From Streptomyces acidiscabies (GTDB lineage: Bacteria > Actinomycetota > Actinomycetes > Streptomycetales > Streptomycetaceae): a stretch of 64,000 nucleotides of DNA. Below are positions 27,978 through 36,186 of this stretch, in pieces. A program made the translations under genes and the position numbers. The stretch is taken from assembly GCF_020010905.1 (NCBI RefSeq), contig NZ_JAGJBY010000001.1, forward strand, positions 1,446,001 to 1,510,000. Reading direction: 5' to 3'. The notes under the pieces were generated by a model. That model saw nothing but the letters and a program-made list of their open reading frames with translations. It made no database searches and had not been told where the DNA came from. Each line of letters starts with the position of its first letter. The first letter of the stretch is position 1.

Positions 27978-30878
27978 ATGGTGACGTTCGCGCAGGCGCA
28001 GGAGCGTGCGGAGGAGTGGGTCAACGGGGACGTGCCCGTGTATCAGCACCGGGAGGTGCGGGTGCGGGAGTTCGGCCTCGGGTTCGTGGTGTGGGCGGAG
28101 GATCGGGCGGAGGGGCCTCGCGGGGACGGGGGTTCGCAACGGCTGGTCATCGCCCGGGACAGTGGCGAGGCCACGCTGTGGCCCGCTCTGCCGGTTGGGG
28201 AGGTTGTCCGTCGGTACGAGGAGCGGTACGGGGGTGAGGCGGGGGCGGTCGCGGATGCGGTGCCGGCTGCTGCGGCTCGGGTGGATCTGAACCAGACGTC
28301 GTTTTTGTTGACGCCGCCGGAGTGGTTGCAGGATGCGGCGGACAAGTTGGGGATCGGGGAGCGGGGGGATGGGGACTCGGGGGGTGGGGTGACGCCGGGG
28401 TCTGGAGCGGGTGTTGGGGCGCAGGGTTCTGGGGCTGGTGCTGGAGTTTCTGGCGCGGCTTCCTCGGGGGCGGTTCCTGGAGTCGGTGGGGGAGCGGGTG
28501 TTCCGGGTGGGCCTGGGGCGTCGACTCCTGCCGGGGCTCCTGCTGTTCCTGCTGGGGCGACTCCCTGGGCCGGGACCGATACGAACGGTGGCGAGGACCG
28601 GTCCGTTCCGCTGCCCGCGACCGTGTTCGCTCCGCCGTTGAGCGACGGGGACCGGGGGCGGGGTCCCGGGGTCGGTGCGGATGCGCCGACCGCGTTGATG
28701 TCCGGGGGGAGTCAGTTGCCGCCTACGGCTGTTGGGCCTGCGGTGGGTGCGCCGGGGGGTGGGGCGGCGGGGGCTTCGTACGGGTATCCCCAGACGGCGG
28801 GTGGTCCGGGTGGTCCGGGTGGTCCGGGTGGTCCGGGTGGTCCGGGTGGTCCGGGTGGGGCCAACTTGGCCGGTCCGGGCGGGGTTCCGGGGCCTGGCGG
28901 TCCCGACTCGGCGGCTCCGGGCGGGTATCAGGGGGGCGGCGTTCCCAACTCCGGTGTCCCTGGTGGGGTGCCGGGGCCGGGTTCCCCCAACTCGACTGTT
29001 CCTGGCGGGGTTCATGCCGCCGGTGTGCCCAACTCCGGTGCTCCGGGCGGGCATCAGGGGGGCGGCGCTCCTGACGCGGGTGCTCCTGGCGGGGTTCCCG
29101 GCGTCGGTGCTCCCAACTCGCCTGTTCCTCCCAACTCCGGTGTTCCTGCCGGGGCGCCGGGTGCCGGTGTCCCCAACTCCGCTGCTCCCGGCGGAGACGG
29201 AGGCGCACCCGCTTCACCCGGCCGGGGGCTCGCTCCCCACGCCGGGGACATCGCCGACGCCGCGACCAGCCGTGCGGCACCGCCTCCGCGCCGGGGGAGG
29301 GGTGGCGCGGGCGCGCCGCCGCCTCCGCCGGGTGCGCCCGGGGTACCGGGCCGGCCTGGGGGCGCCGCTCCCGGAGCTGGACCGGCGGGTGCCGCCAACG
29401 CGTACGTACCTACTCAGTTGGTGTCCGCCCTTGAGGGCGACGTGCCGGGAGTACCCGGCGGACCGGGAGGCGCACCGGCAGCTCCGGGCACCCCTCCGGC
29501 GATGCCCCCCGGCCCTGGTCACCCCGGTGCCGGACAGGCGCCCGGCGCCATGCCGCCGCCTCCGCCGGGCGCTCCCGGTGCCCCGCAGGCCCCCGGCGCT
29601 CCCGGTACCCCGGGCACCCCGGGTGCCGTACACCACGCCGCGACGATGCTGGCCGCGCCCCCGCCCGGCGGCCCCGGCATGCCCCCGCCCCCACCGGGCG
29701 CCCCCGGCATCCCCGGCGCACCGCCGAACGCACCCGGCACGCCTCCCGGCGCTCCCGGTGTCGCCGGTGCACCCACGGCACCGTTCCCGGGCGTACCCGG
29801 TGCACCGGGCGTCCCGGGTCCCCCTCCCGGCGTACCCGGTCCCCCTCCGGTAGTACCCCAGGGCATGCCCCCAGCGGCGTACGGGTACCCCAACCCGGCG
29901 GGCCAGCCGACCGTGGGCCCCGGCTACCAGGCCGTCCTGCGCTACCGCGCCCAGGACGGCTCCGAGCAGCAGCTCATCCGGCGTTCCGCGCCCGGCACCC
30001 CGCACCCGGAGTGGCAGATCTTCCACGAGCTGCGCGGGATGAACGTCCCCCCGGGCCAAGTCCTGGAGCTGCACACGGAGTTGGAGTCGTGCGAGCTGCC
30101 GGGTGCGTACTGCGCACGGATGATCCGGGAGCAGTGGCCCCAGGCGAGGATCACGAGCATCGCCCCGTACGGCACGGACCACGCGAGCCGCCAGCAGGGC
30201 ATGCAGCAACTCCTCGCGCACCAGGGCGAGTTGCACCAGGTCGCGGACGGCCCGGCGAGGCCCGCCCCGGTGCGCGCCCCGTTGCCGCCGGTGCAGCAGG
30301 CACCCGCCGTACCGCCGGAGGCGATCGGCCAGGAGCTGGCCGCCGCGTTCGGCCCGGGCGTGTTCCGGTTCGAGCAGGCGGCGGTGGCGAGGCAGGGGGT
30401 GCCGCCGGTCGTCGCGCACATGCTGGTCGCGGCCGGACTCCCGCTGGACATGGGCCCGTTCTTCTGGGCGCAGGCCCAGCCGGGCCGCCCGGTCCCGACG
30501 CTGGCGGAACTCGCGCAGGAACGGGGCGTGCAGCCGTCGGCGGACGCCGGCTCGTACCTCGTGATGGGCAGCGACTTCGGCAAGGCGATCTGCGTGCAGT
30601 ACGGGACCGCCAACATCGTCGCCGTACCCGTAGAGGCGGGCCCCGGCGGCGCCCCGGTCGCGCCGCAGTTCGTGAACTCGGGCCTGCCTGAATTCGCGCG
30701 CTGCCTCGCCCTGTTGGGGCGGATGTGGCGGCTGCGGTACGGCCTGAACCCGGAGCAGGCGGGCCGCTGGACCGTCGACTTCCAGGCACAGCTCGCCTCA
30801 CTGGACCCGGCGGCGCTGGGCTCGCCGGACAGCTGGTGGTCGGTGCTGCTGGAGCAGATGTGGGACGGCCTGCTGTGA
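27978..30878 (+). CDS. YrhB / Gly-Pro linker / deaminase / SUKH-4 multidomain protein
   Basis: The protein has 966 residues from ATG 27978; a TTG at 27957 is an alternative. Residues 1-85 resemble the YrhB (Imm35) fold (RAEEWVNGDVPVYQHREV). Residues 130-640 are a Gly/Pro/Ala/Asn-Ser low-complexity linker with collagen-like GGP repeats. Residues about 647-770 look like a polymorphic-system nucleic-acid/nucleotide deaminase (HPEWQIFHELRG at 675, then HTELESC and LPGAYC at about 697-711 with candidate zinc residues). Residues 778-966 fit SUKH-4 (TANIVAVPVEAGPGG, LPEFARCLALLGRMW). Two immunity folds thus bracket one toxin fold. No secretion signal is visible. A strong terminator follows. Confidence 0.78.
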   Translation: MVTFAQAQERAEEWVNGDVPVYQHREVRVREFGLGFVVWAEDRAEGPRGDGGSQRLVIARDSGEATLWPALPVGEVVRRYEERYGGEAGAVADAVPAAAARVDLNQTSFLLTPPEWLQDAADKLGIGERGDGDSGGGVTPGSGAGVGAQGSGAGAGVSGAASSGAVPGVGGGAGVPGGPGASTPAGAPAVPAGATPWAGTDTNGGEDRSVPLPATVFAPPLSDGDRGRGPGVGADAPTALMSGGSQLPPTAVGPAVGAPGGGAAGASYGYPQTAGGPGGPGGPGGPGGPGGPGGANLAGPGGVPGPGGPDSAAPGGYQGGGVPNSGVPGGVPGPGSPNSTVPGGVHAAGVPNSGAPGGHQGGGAPDAGAPGGVPGVGAPNSPVPPNSGVPAGAPGAGVPNSAAPGGDGGAPASPGRGLAPHAGDIADAATSRAAPPPRRGRGGAGAPPPPPGAPGVPGRPGGAAPGAGPAGAANAYVPTQLVSALEGDVPGVPGGPGGAPAAPGTPPAMPPGPGHPGAGQAPGAMPPPPPGAPGAPQAPGAPGTPGTPGAVHHAATMLAAPPPGGPGMPPPPPGAPGIPGAPPNAPGTPPGAPGVAGAPTAPFPGVPGAPGVPGPPPGVPGPPPVVPQGMPPAAYGYPNPAGQPTVGPGYQAVLRYRAQDGSEQQLIRRSAPGTPHPEWQIFHELRGMNVPPGQVLELHTELESCELPGAYCARMIREQWPQARITSIAPYGTDHASRQQGMQQLLAHQGELHQVADGPARPAPVRAPLPPVQQAPAVPPEAIGQELAAAFGPGVFRFEQAAVARQGVPPVVAHMLVAAGLPLDMGPFFWAQAQPGRPVPTLAELAQERGVQPSADAGSYLVMGSDFGKAICVQYGTANIVAVPVEAGPGGAPVAPQFVNSGLPEFARCLALLGRMWRLRYGLNPEQAGRWTVDFQAQLASLDPAALGSPDSWWSVLLEQMWDGLL
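28801..28857 (+). repeat. 9-base tandem repeat encoding GGP
   Basis: The unit GGTGGTCCG is repeated about six times within the linker-coding region, encoding Gly-Gly-Pro runs. Nearby degenerate units (PNSGVPGG, PNSAAPGG) extend the repetitive character to about 29200. Slippage here would change the linker length in 3-residue steps without breaking the frame. Confidence 0.85.
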
Positions 30879-30905
30879 CACGTCCCTGACGGTCTCTCTA
30901 TGAAG

Positions 30906-30942
30906 AGTCCGCAACCGGCAGCAACCGGTTGCGGACTTTTTC
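30906..30942 (+). terminator. Rho-independent terminator after the SUKH-4 fusion
   Basis: AGTCCGCAACCGG (30906-30918) pairs perfectly with CCGGTTGCGGACT (30925-30937), followed by TTTTCT. This is the clearest intrinsic terminator in the window, 27 bases past the stop. Confidence 0.93.
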
Positions 30943-31049
30943 TATCCCGAGGCCCGTAACCCCCTCACGGAGTGTCACGTTACGCACCTTTCGATCCGAA
31001 CCGTCAAGATATGCGCAAAACCGTTCGGATCTCGTGAGGAGTTTCCAGC

Positions 31050-31934
31050 ATGGGCAGCGCGTCGGTGTCGCCGTACGGGTTCGGAACGGTACGTGGACGG
31101 GGGTACCGTCCCTCTCAGGTAGAGGCGTACATCGCGGCCCTGTGCGCGGACCGCGACGCGGCATGGGACCGCGCGGCACGCCTGACGGTGCAGGCGAAGA
31201 AGGCAGAGTCGCAAGCAACGCACCTCCGCGAGACCGTCACCCACCTCACTCCCCAGAGCTACGAGACCCTCGGCGAAACGGCCCACCACCTCTTCCGCCT
31301 GGCCCAGCACGAGGCGGACTCCCTCCGCGAACGAGCCCGCCACGAGGCACGCGAACAGTCGGCCCAAGCCGACGAACAAGCCGCAGCCATCCGCGAGAAA
31401 GCGGAATCGGAGGCCCGCCTTATTTTGGCGGAAGCGGAGGAACGAGGCCGAGACCGAGTCGCCCGAGCCCGCGCCGAAGCGGACGAGATCCGCGTCACGG
31501 CACGACGCGAGGTGAAGGAAGGCCGAGCGAAAGCCCTGGAGGGCCTACGAGAAGTACGCAGCCGCACAGAGTCCCTCCTCACCCGCCAGGACCAGACCCG
31601 AGACCACCGCATGGAGGCGATCGAACGAGAAGCCCTGGCCCGCGCCCGCACCCTGGACACCCACTACTCCCACCTGATCGCCCGAGCGGAAACCGCCCTG
31701 GCGGAGGCCCGAAACACCTACACCGAGGCCGAAAAATCCGCGACCCACCTCCACACCCGAGCCCGCGACCACGCTGACGCGCTCCTGACGAAGGCCCACC
31801 ACCAGTCCGACCACATCGCCCGAGAAACGGAACGAGTCCTCCGAGAACACGGCGAACGCTGGGACGACGTACGAGCCCACATGGACTACGTCCGCACCAG
31901 CCTGAGCGCCCTGACGGGCCGGGCGGTGGAGTAG
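31050..31934 (+). CDS. Coiled-coil protein, DivIVA/cellulose-binding-like
   Basis: The protein has 294 residues with AGGAG upstream. It opens with a DivIVA-like motif (FGTVRGRGYRPSQVEAYIAAL). Almost the entire rest is an Ala/Glu/Arg-rich coiled coil (residues about 35-285). Streptomyces homologues are often labelled cellulose-binding protein and are related to cytoskeletal FilP/Scy-type proteins. A role in polar growth or scaffold formation is an inference. Codon use is normal and highly GC-rich. Confidence 0.8.
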   Translation: MGSASVSPYGFGTVRGRGYRPSQVEAYIAALCADRDAAWDRAARLTVQAKKAESQATHLRETVTHLTPQSYETLGETAHHLFRLAQHEADSLRERARHEAREQSAQADEQAAAIREKAESEARLILAEAEERGRDRVARARAEADEIRVTARREVKEGRAKALEGLREVRSRTESLLTRQDQTRDHRMEAIEREALARARTLDTHYSHLIARAETALAEARNTYTEAEKSATHLHTRARDHADALLTKAHHQSDHIARETERVLREHGERWDDVRAHMDYVRTSLSALTGRAVE

Positions 31935-32002
31935 CCCCTGGACGGCAACTGTCGGCGGAGGTGCCCCTCGCGCAGGGCTCCACTCCGGTATGACCGCCGT
32001 AC

Positions 32003-32317
32003 GTGATGGGCCTGCGTTATTACCGGAGGACCGCCAAGCTCACCCGTGCCGACGCGGCGACCGTCCTCGGCCGGGAGAACACCCGGCTCAGCCGCGTGGA
32101 AACCGGCCAGTACCGGACCAAGAGCACCGAGGTCGGCACCCTTCTGCCCGCGTACGCCAATGTCCTGCCCTCGCCCTACGCATACGCCCTCATCTCCAGC
32201 TCACCCTGCGCCTCCACCCAGAAGACCCCGGGCGCGCTGGCCCAGGTCCGGCAAGGCCGCAGGGAGATCCTCACCTGCTCGGACAACCCCACCGAACTGC
32301 GGACTGTGATCGACTAA
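32003..32317 (+). pseudogene. Truncated XRE-family regulator
   Basis: The N-terminal helix-turn-helix survives (LRYYRRTAKLTRADAATVLGR, then TRLSRVETGQYRTKSTEV). After about 50 residues the sequence no longer resembles the DUF5753 sensor domain expected in such proteins, and the frame ends early at about 104 residues. The following DUF397 gene is the usual downstream partner. I infer a degenerate XRE/DUF397 pair. Confidence 0.6.
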
Positions 32318-32400
32318 TCCGCACTCCACCCTGGCCTCACCAGCAATATGGCCATCATGGAATTCGGAGGCCCTGAAGAAGTACCTGAAGGGAAACACAT

Positions 32401-32628
32401 ATGCCCGACAAGGCCGTGGCCTGCCCCGCCGCCGACCTCCCGGGAGCCGCCTGGTTCAAGTCCAGCTACAGCGGCAGCGACCAGTCCACCTGCGTCGAAG
32501 TCGCGGACGTACGCCGAGACTGCGGCCAGATGGCCATCCGGGACTCCAAGAGCCCACACGGCCCCGTTGTTCTCCTCGGTGCAGCCTCGTTCGGCTTGCT
32601 CATCGACCACGTACGCGGCGCCGACTGA
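32401..32628 (+). CDS. DUF397 protein
   Basis: The protein has 75 residues with a GAAGGGAAA ribosome site. The signature WFKSSYSGSDQSTCVEVADV and AIRDSKSPHGPV identifies DUF397. These small Streptomyces proteins work with XRE/DUF5753 regulators in development and antibiotic control, possibly as antitoxin-like partners. Its upstream regulator appears broken. The following 330 bases (32629-32958) hold no gene I can support. Confidence 0.85.
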   Translation: MPDKAVACPAADLPGAAWFKSSYSGSDQSTCVEVADVRRDCGQMAIRDSKSPHGPVVLLGAASFGLLIDHVRGAD

Positions 32629-32960
32629 TCCCGACCAGTCTGGAGAGCTCTCCCGGAAGCAAACCCGAATCCGTTCGGTCCTGGCCACTCGAAAGTCACC
32701 GTTGAACAGCCGCGGGCCCTCTGCGTCGTCCCTCGCCTTGAGTCCCGGTGGGCTACTGGACCTCATACTCACGATCACGCTGCCCGCCCCGAAAGCCGGG
32801 CCTGGAAGGTGAACGTCCCCGAACGCAGCGATGGGCGGCTTCGAGCAGATCGAAGAGACCGTGGGCAGCTGACCGTACGCAGGCGAGAACCTGCTCATGC
32901 CTGTTGACGGACCGCTCTACATGTGGGGTGTAGGTGTCGGTCTCGTACGTGACCCAACGA

Positions 32961-32993
32961 GGGAAGCCCCGCCGTATACCGGCGGGGCTTCCC
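32961..32993. terminator. Perfect hairpin terminator
   Basis: GGGAAGCCCCGCCG (32961-32974) pairs perfectly with CGGCGGGGCTTCCC (32980-32993) around a 5-base loop. It sits between the DUF397 region and the stop of the minus-strand gene at 33008 and probably ends transcription from both sides. Confidence 0.88.
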
Positions 32994-33007
32994 CTTCATG
33001 CCTGGTT

Positions 33008-33589
33008 CTACCTGGCGAGCCAGGCCAGCGTGTCCTCGTTCTCAGCGGCTGTCCGGTACGGCTTCCCGACGCTCAGAACGGCGATATCCCGGAGAGATCG
33101 CACACGCTGAGGGTTGGGGAGGGCGGCAGTCCCGATACTGTCCTGCCACAACGTGCCCTGCACGAAGACAGATCCGTCGAGAGCAGACATGACGAACGCA
33201 GGACAGCCGTATCGGCTCCCTGTGACACCGACCGCACAGCCCGCACCCATGATGTCCCAGTCGTCCATGAGCTCGACAAGGCCCCAGACTCCCTCGACAT
33301 CCGTATCGTCAACCGCGTCGGGGCGCGGCATGCTGATGGAGAGCAGAAACTGGCGGTCGACGGAGAACAGTCCACATTCTGTCGCCAATTCGAACCAGTC
33401 GGCGTTTGCCTTCGAGACGCGATCAGGGTCGTCGAGTGCGACAGTCCGATCTCTGCGGCCTTCGTCGGGGTGGCAGGACGTAACCATTCCGGCGATGTAG
33501 GTAGGGAGTCCAGTTCCGCGTCTGAATCCCAGAAATCGCAGACCATAATCCTTCATTGCCTGCGCCGGGATCTCGGTATTCACGACCAT
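33008..33589 (-). CDS. Unknown protein, possible orphan immunity protein
   Basis: The protein has 193 residues from ATG 33589, with GAGGGGG upstream. No family is recognised with confidence. It has many aromatic and acidic residues and looks soluble, without signal or membrane segments. It is the last gene of a minus-strand run containing RHS, Imm31, a HINT toxin and Imm26, and a short toxin-like tail ends 15 bases before it. Position alone suggests an immunity protein. Confidence 0.5.
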   Translation of the reverse strand: MVVNTEIPAQAMKDYGLRFLGFRRGTGLPTYIAGMVTSCHPDEGRRDRTVALDDPDRVSKANADWFELATECGLFSVDRQFLLSISMPRPDAVDDTDVEGVWGLVELMDDWDIMGAGCAVGVTGSRYGCPAFVMSALDGSVFVQGTLWQDSIGTAALPNPQRVRSLRDIAVLSVGKPYRTAAENEDTLAWLAR

Positions 33590-33604
33590 GTACCCCCTCG
33601 TGCC

Positions 33605-33724
33605 TCAGCTGCATCCTGGAACATTCATGAGCTTGCCGTAGAAATGCCCTGCGCCCTTGACGTCACCTCTGTTCGGGCGGCCGGTCTCGGACAGAGCACC
33701 CTGGCCGCGATCGAAACATCGAGG
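33605..33724 (-). pseudogene. Possible toxin C-terminal remnant
   Basis: A 39-codon minus-strand frame ends in GAGHFYGKLMNVPGCS and a stop, 15 bases before the ATG at 33589. Nothing upstream continues it in frame. Its position exactly matches where a toxin C-terminus should end before its immunity gene. The sequence evidence is weak. Confidence 0.28.
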
Positions 33725-33804
33725 TCAAGGTGCCCATGCGAAGAATATTTCACGTGGGCGCCTCTGTGGCATGCGCCTACTTCACCGGCCAATGCTGACT
33801 AAAG

Positions 33805-34686
33805 TCAGGACTTCTGGTCGACACCATTAAATCCTTCATCAAGGAGACGCTGGAGATACTCGCTCATATGTACTTGCCGGTAAGATCCGTCTCCGATTCC
33901 CGCAGAGTCAGCCTCTTCCTCATCGATTGACCGAATTTTCCCGTCGGATGTTTCGGCGGCACCGAATGCGCCGAAATCTCTATTCGGCCACACGTCTGGC
34001 GCGTGGTAAATTTCAGGTTCACCTGAGAAGAATTTAAGCAAGCCTTCGTCGTGATCGACGATAGGCCAAACTCCGGCCGCGATTAGCTGCTCATCGGTGT
34101 AGATCGGAATGCCAGCAATATCGAACATCCGGGCCCGAACCCTCGGGGCTTTGAATACTCCGCGAAAGAACCCGAGGGCCGTTCCGAACCGATTTTTAGC
34201 CACGATCGCAGCAATGTGGTATCCGCCTGCCTTCGCCGGGATCGCGACAATGTCGCCGATCTTCGTCTTCGCGACACGCTTCGGGGATACGGCGGAAATC
34301 TGGGAGATCTCTTCTGTGCGTACATCTGCAAACTCAACATCCGAGGCCTTGAGTGCCAACTCGAGGAGCGAAGCCAGATCGGTCGTCGTCGCCGGCTCAC
34401 TCCCCCAGTTCAGCAAGCCTGCAAGGGCTTCTGATGCCTCGACGAATACTGAGTCATTCAGTTCGCTGACGTGCGACCTGCTCGTCCCCTCGTGACGCTT
34501 CCCCTTGAGATTTACCTTGAACTTGACAGGGATCCTTATCTCGCCAGGAACGGCCACACCGATGATTTCCAGTAGTTCACTGAGAGTGATTTTTTGTTCC
34601 GTCTGCTCAGTGAAGCTGGATGAGATCACCGATAGCTTGGATGCGAACTCGGCAAGAGCGTGATCCTTGGGGGACGCCTTATCCAT
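33805..34686 (-). CDS. Imm26-domain immunity protein
   Basis: The protein has 293 residues from ATG 34686 behind GGAGGG. The central part (about residues 140-240) fits the Imm26 pattern (KTKIGDIVAIPAKAGGYHIAAIVAKNRFG, then PIYTDEQL). The N-terminal 130 residues are an extra region with NLKGKRHEGTSRSHVSEL. The tail is acidic. It directly follows a HINT-toxin module and is its presumed antidote. Base composition is noticeably more AT-rich than flanking genes, a sign of transfer. Confidence 0.72.
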   Translation of the reverse strand: MDKASPKDHALAEFASKLSVISSSFTEQTEQKITLSELLEIIGVAVPGEIRIPVKFKVNLKGKRHEGTSRSHVSELNDSVFVEASEALAGLLNWGSEPATTTDLASLLELALKASDVEFADVRTEEISQISAVSPKRVAKTKIGDIVAIPAKAGGYHIAAIVAKNRFGTALGFFRGVFKAPRVRARMFDIAGIPIYTDEQLIAAGVWPIVDHDEGLLKFFSGEPEIYHAPDVWPNRDFGAFGAAETSDGKIRSIDEEEADSAGIGDGSYRQVHMSEYLQRLLDEGFNGVDQKS

Positions 34687-34724
34687 TAACACCCTCCAGA
34701 GAGCTTCTTTGCCTCGCAACCTTC

Positions 34725-35520
34725 TTATTCAGCAAGCTTTTTACCGTCCAGCGGGTTCTGGCGATTTCCGCGATAATCGTTCCCGGATTTACCAATGATG
34801 GTGCTGTACTGCTCGGCCAGTCGCTGCTCCATGAGGCGGGACTCTCCGTACGTGCGAGTACCTGGGGCAACTCTGAGTCTATCCCCGTTGGCGGGGTTGA
34901 AGCGGTTGTTGTTATTGGAGTGTCGACGTATTACGCCCGCTGCCGTGTGGTTCGGACCGAACATGCCCGAGTAGTAAGTCCTGCCGCTTGCGTCAGTTGC
35001 TAAATCCAGGCCGATCAAGATACCTGAAGCGGGCATCGTCGCCACTGTTGTGAACGAGGACTGGGGTACTGCCTGCCAGCACATAGTACGTGTGCAGTTT
35101 GTCGATGGTGAGGTTGTATGTCCGGGTCTGCTTGGTGAAGGCCCGGTTCCTCGTGACGATGACGGTGGAGCCGTCGTCCGTGCGCAGGGTCATGCCCGGT
35201 TTGAGGTCGCCAGCCGGTACCCAGTCGTGTTCGGAGGGGGCCCAGAAGGGGTGTTCGTGGGTGGCGGTGAGATGTTCGATGCCGTTGGGGGCGGCGATGG
35301 AGAGTTCGTTGAAGTTTTTGTCGCCTTCGGTGCGGATGAGGCGGGTGACTTCGTGGGGGCTGGTTTCGCCGGGTTTCGGGTCGGTCGCTAGGACCTTGTC
35401 GCCGAGTTCTACGTCCTCGATGTTCTTGGTGGTTTTGCCGTCGGCCATGAGGACGTCGGTGCCAGCGAGGAAGCACTTGCAGGGGCGGGTGCGCAGGGCC
35501 CTGCAAATGCCCGAATTGGC
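34725..35520 (-). pseudogene. Orphan HINT-toxin module (5'-truncated and frameshifted)
   Basis: Reading from 35520: CKCFLAGTDVLMADGKTTKN opens a HINT (intein-like) domain, which ends with TYNLTIDKLHTYYVLAG and the self-cleavage VLVHNS near 35050. The frame then stops soon (GFSN, stop at 34993). In another frame the toxin part continues: ATDASGRTYYSGMFGPN, GESRLMEQRL, GNDYRGNRQNPLDGKK, ending at 34725. This toxin part resembles GIY-YIG/URI-like nuclease toxins. One frameshift near 35000-35040 separates the two parts. The 5' end is cut at an insertion-sequence fragment at about 35521-35547. Confidence 0.75.
35047..35483. repeat. HINT direct repeat, copy A
   Basis: About 437 bases here match 37096-37529 closely in the same orientation; the encoded HINT domains differ at only a small share of residues, and one codon is added in copy A (GKTTKN versus GKTKD). 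The repeat spans the whole HINT domain up to VLVHNS, with different toxin tails after it. Confidence 0.88.
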
Positions 35521-35544
35521 CTTGCCTTCACATGATAAGGATCT

Positions 35545-35855
35545 TCAGCGGTGACACCCAAGGGTGAGAACCGCTTTCACGGCTGACGTGAGTCGGTTGG
35601 GGTTGATGCGTGCTTTGCGGAAGATGCGTCAGCACTTGAGGCGGGCGAAGGCCCGCTCGACGGGCAGGCGCAGTCGGGCATGTGCGCGGTTGACGTTGGC
35701 CTGCCTGATGGTCAGTGGTCGTCCGAGGTGTCGTTTGGAAGGCACCTGAATGGTCCCGCCAGCGCCTGCATACGCTTTGTCGGCCAGGATCGGGAGCCTC
35801 AGCCGTTCACATACGGTGATGATGTAGTGGGTATGGACCGTGATGTCGACTGTGC
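35545..35855 (-). pseudogene. IS5-family transposase 3' fragment, copy 1
   Basis: The minus-strand frame carries HTHYIITVCERLRLPILADKAYAGAG, then VNRAHARLRLPVERAFARLK, which is the C-terminal half of a Streptomyces IS5-type DDE transposase. A Trp codon is replaced by TGA after FARLKC (compare LKSWRIFRKA in the other copy). Past this, RIFRKARINPNRLTSAVKAVL runs on to the natural stop at 35545. It is truncated at its 5' end and inactive. Confidence 0.82.
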
Positions 35856-35859
35856 GCCC

Positions 35860-36186
35860 GCACTGCCCGGCCGCGCGCACGACCTGACTGCGGCCCGCAC
35901 GCACCGGATCATCCGAATCTGCGAACGCCAGGGCATCCCGATCCTCGCCGACCGCGCCTACATAGGAGCCGGCCCATGGGTGACAACACCACGCAGACGC
36001 CCACCAGGCCGCGGCCTCACACCAACCCAGCGCACCGTCAACCGCGCGCTTTCGGCAGTAGGCGCCCCGGTCGAGCGAGGCGTCGCACGACTGAAGTCCT
36101 GGCGGATCTTCCGCAAAGCCCGATGCAGTCCCAACCGCATGTCGTCAATCGCAGCCGCCATCCTCGCCCTGGAGCGGCACCGCTGA
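35860..36186 (+). pseudogene. IS5-family transposase 3' fragment, copy 2
   Basis: The plus-strand frame encodes RAHDLTAARTHRIIRICERQ, PILADRAYIGAG, RTVNRALSAVGAPVERGVARL and KSWRIFRKARCSPNRMSSI, ending in LERHR. It is the same kind of transposase tail as the neighbouring minus-strand fragment but clearly diverged from it. The N-terminal half is missing. The two fragments meet at their broken 5' ends and point outward. Confidence 0.8.

Noticed and set aside
28801..28857. Short regular repeats as a possible CRISPR array
   Set aside because: The units are 9 bases, have no spacers and keep a protein reading frame; they encode Gly-Gly-Pro. No CRISPR array or cas gene is seen in the window.
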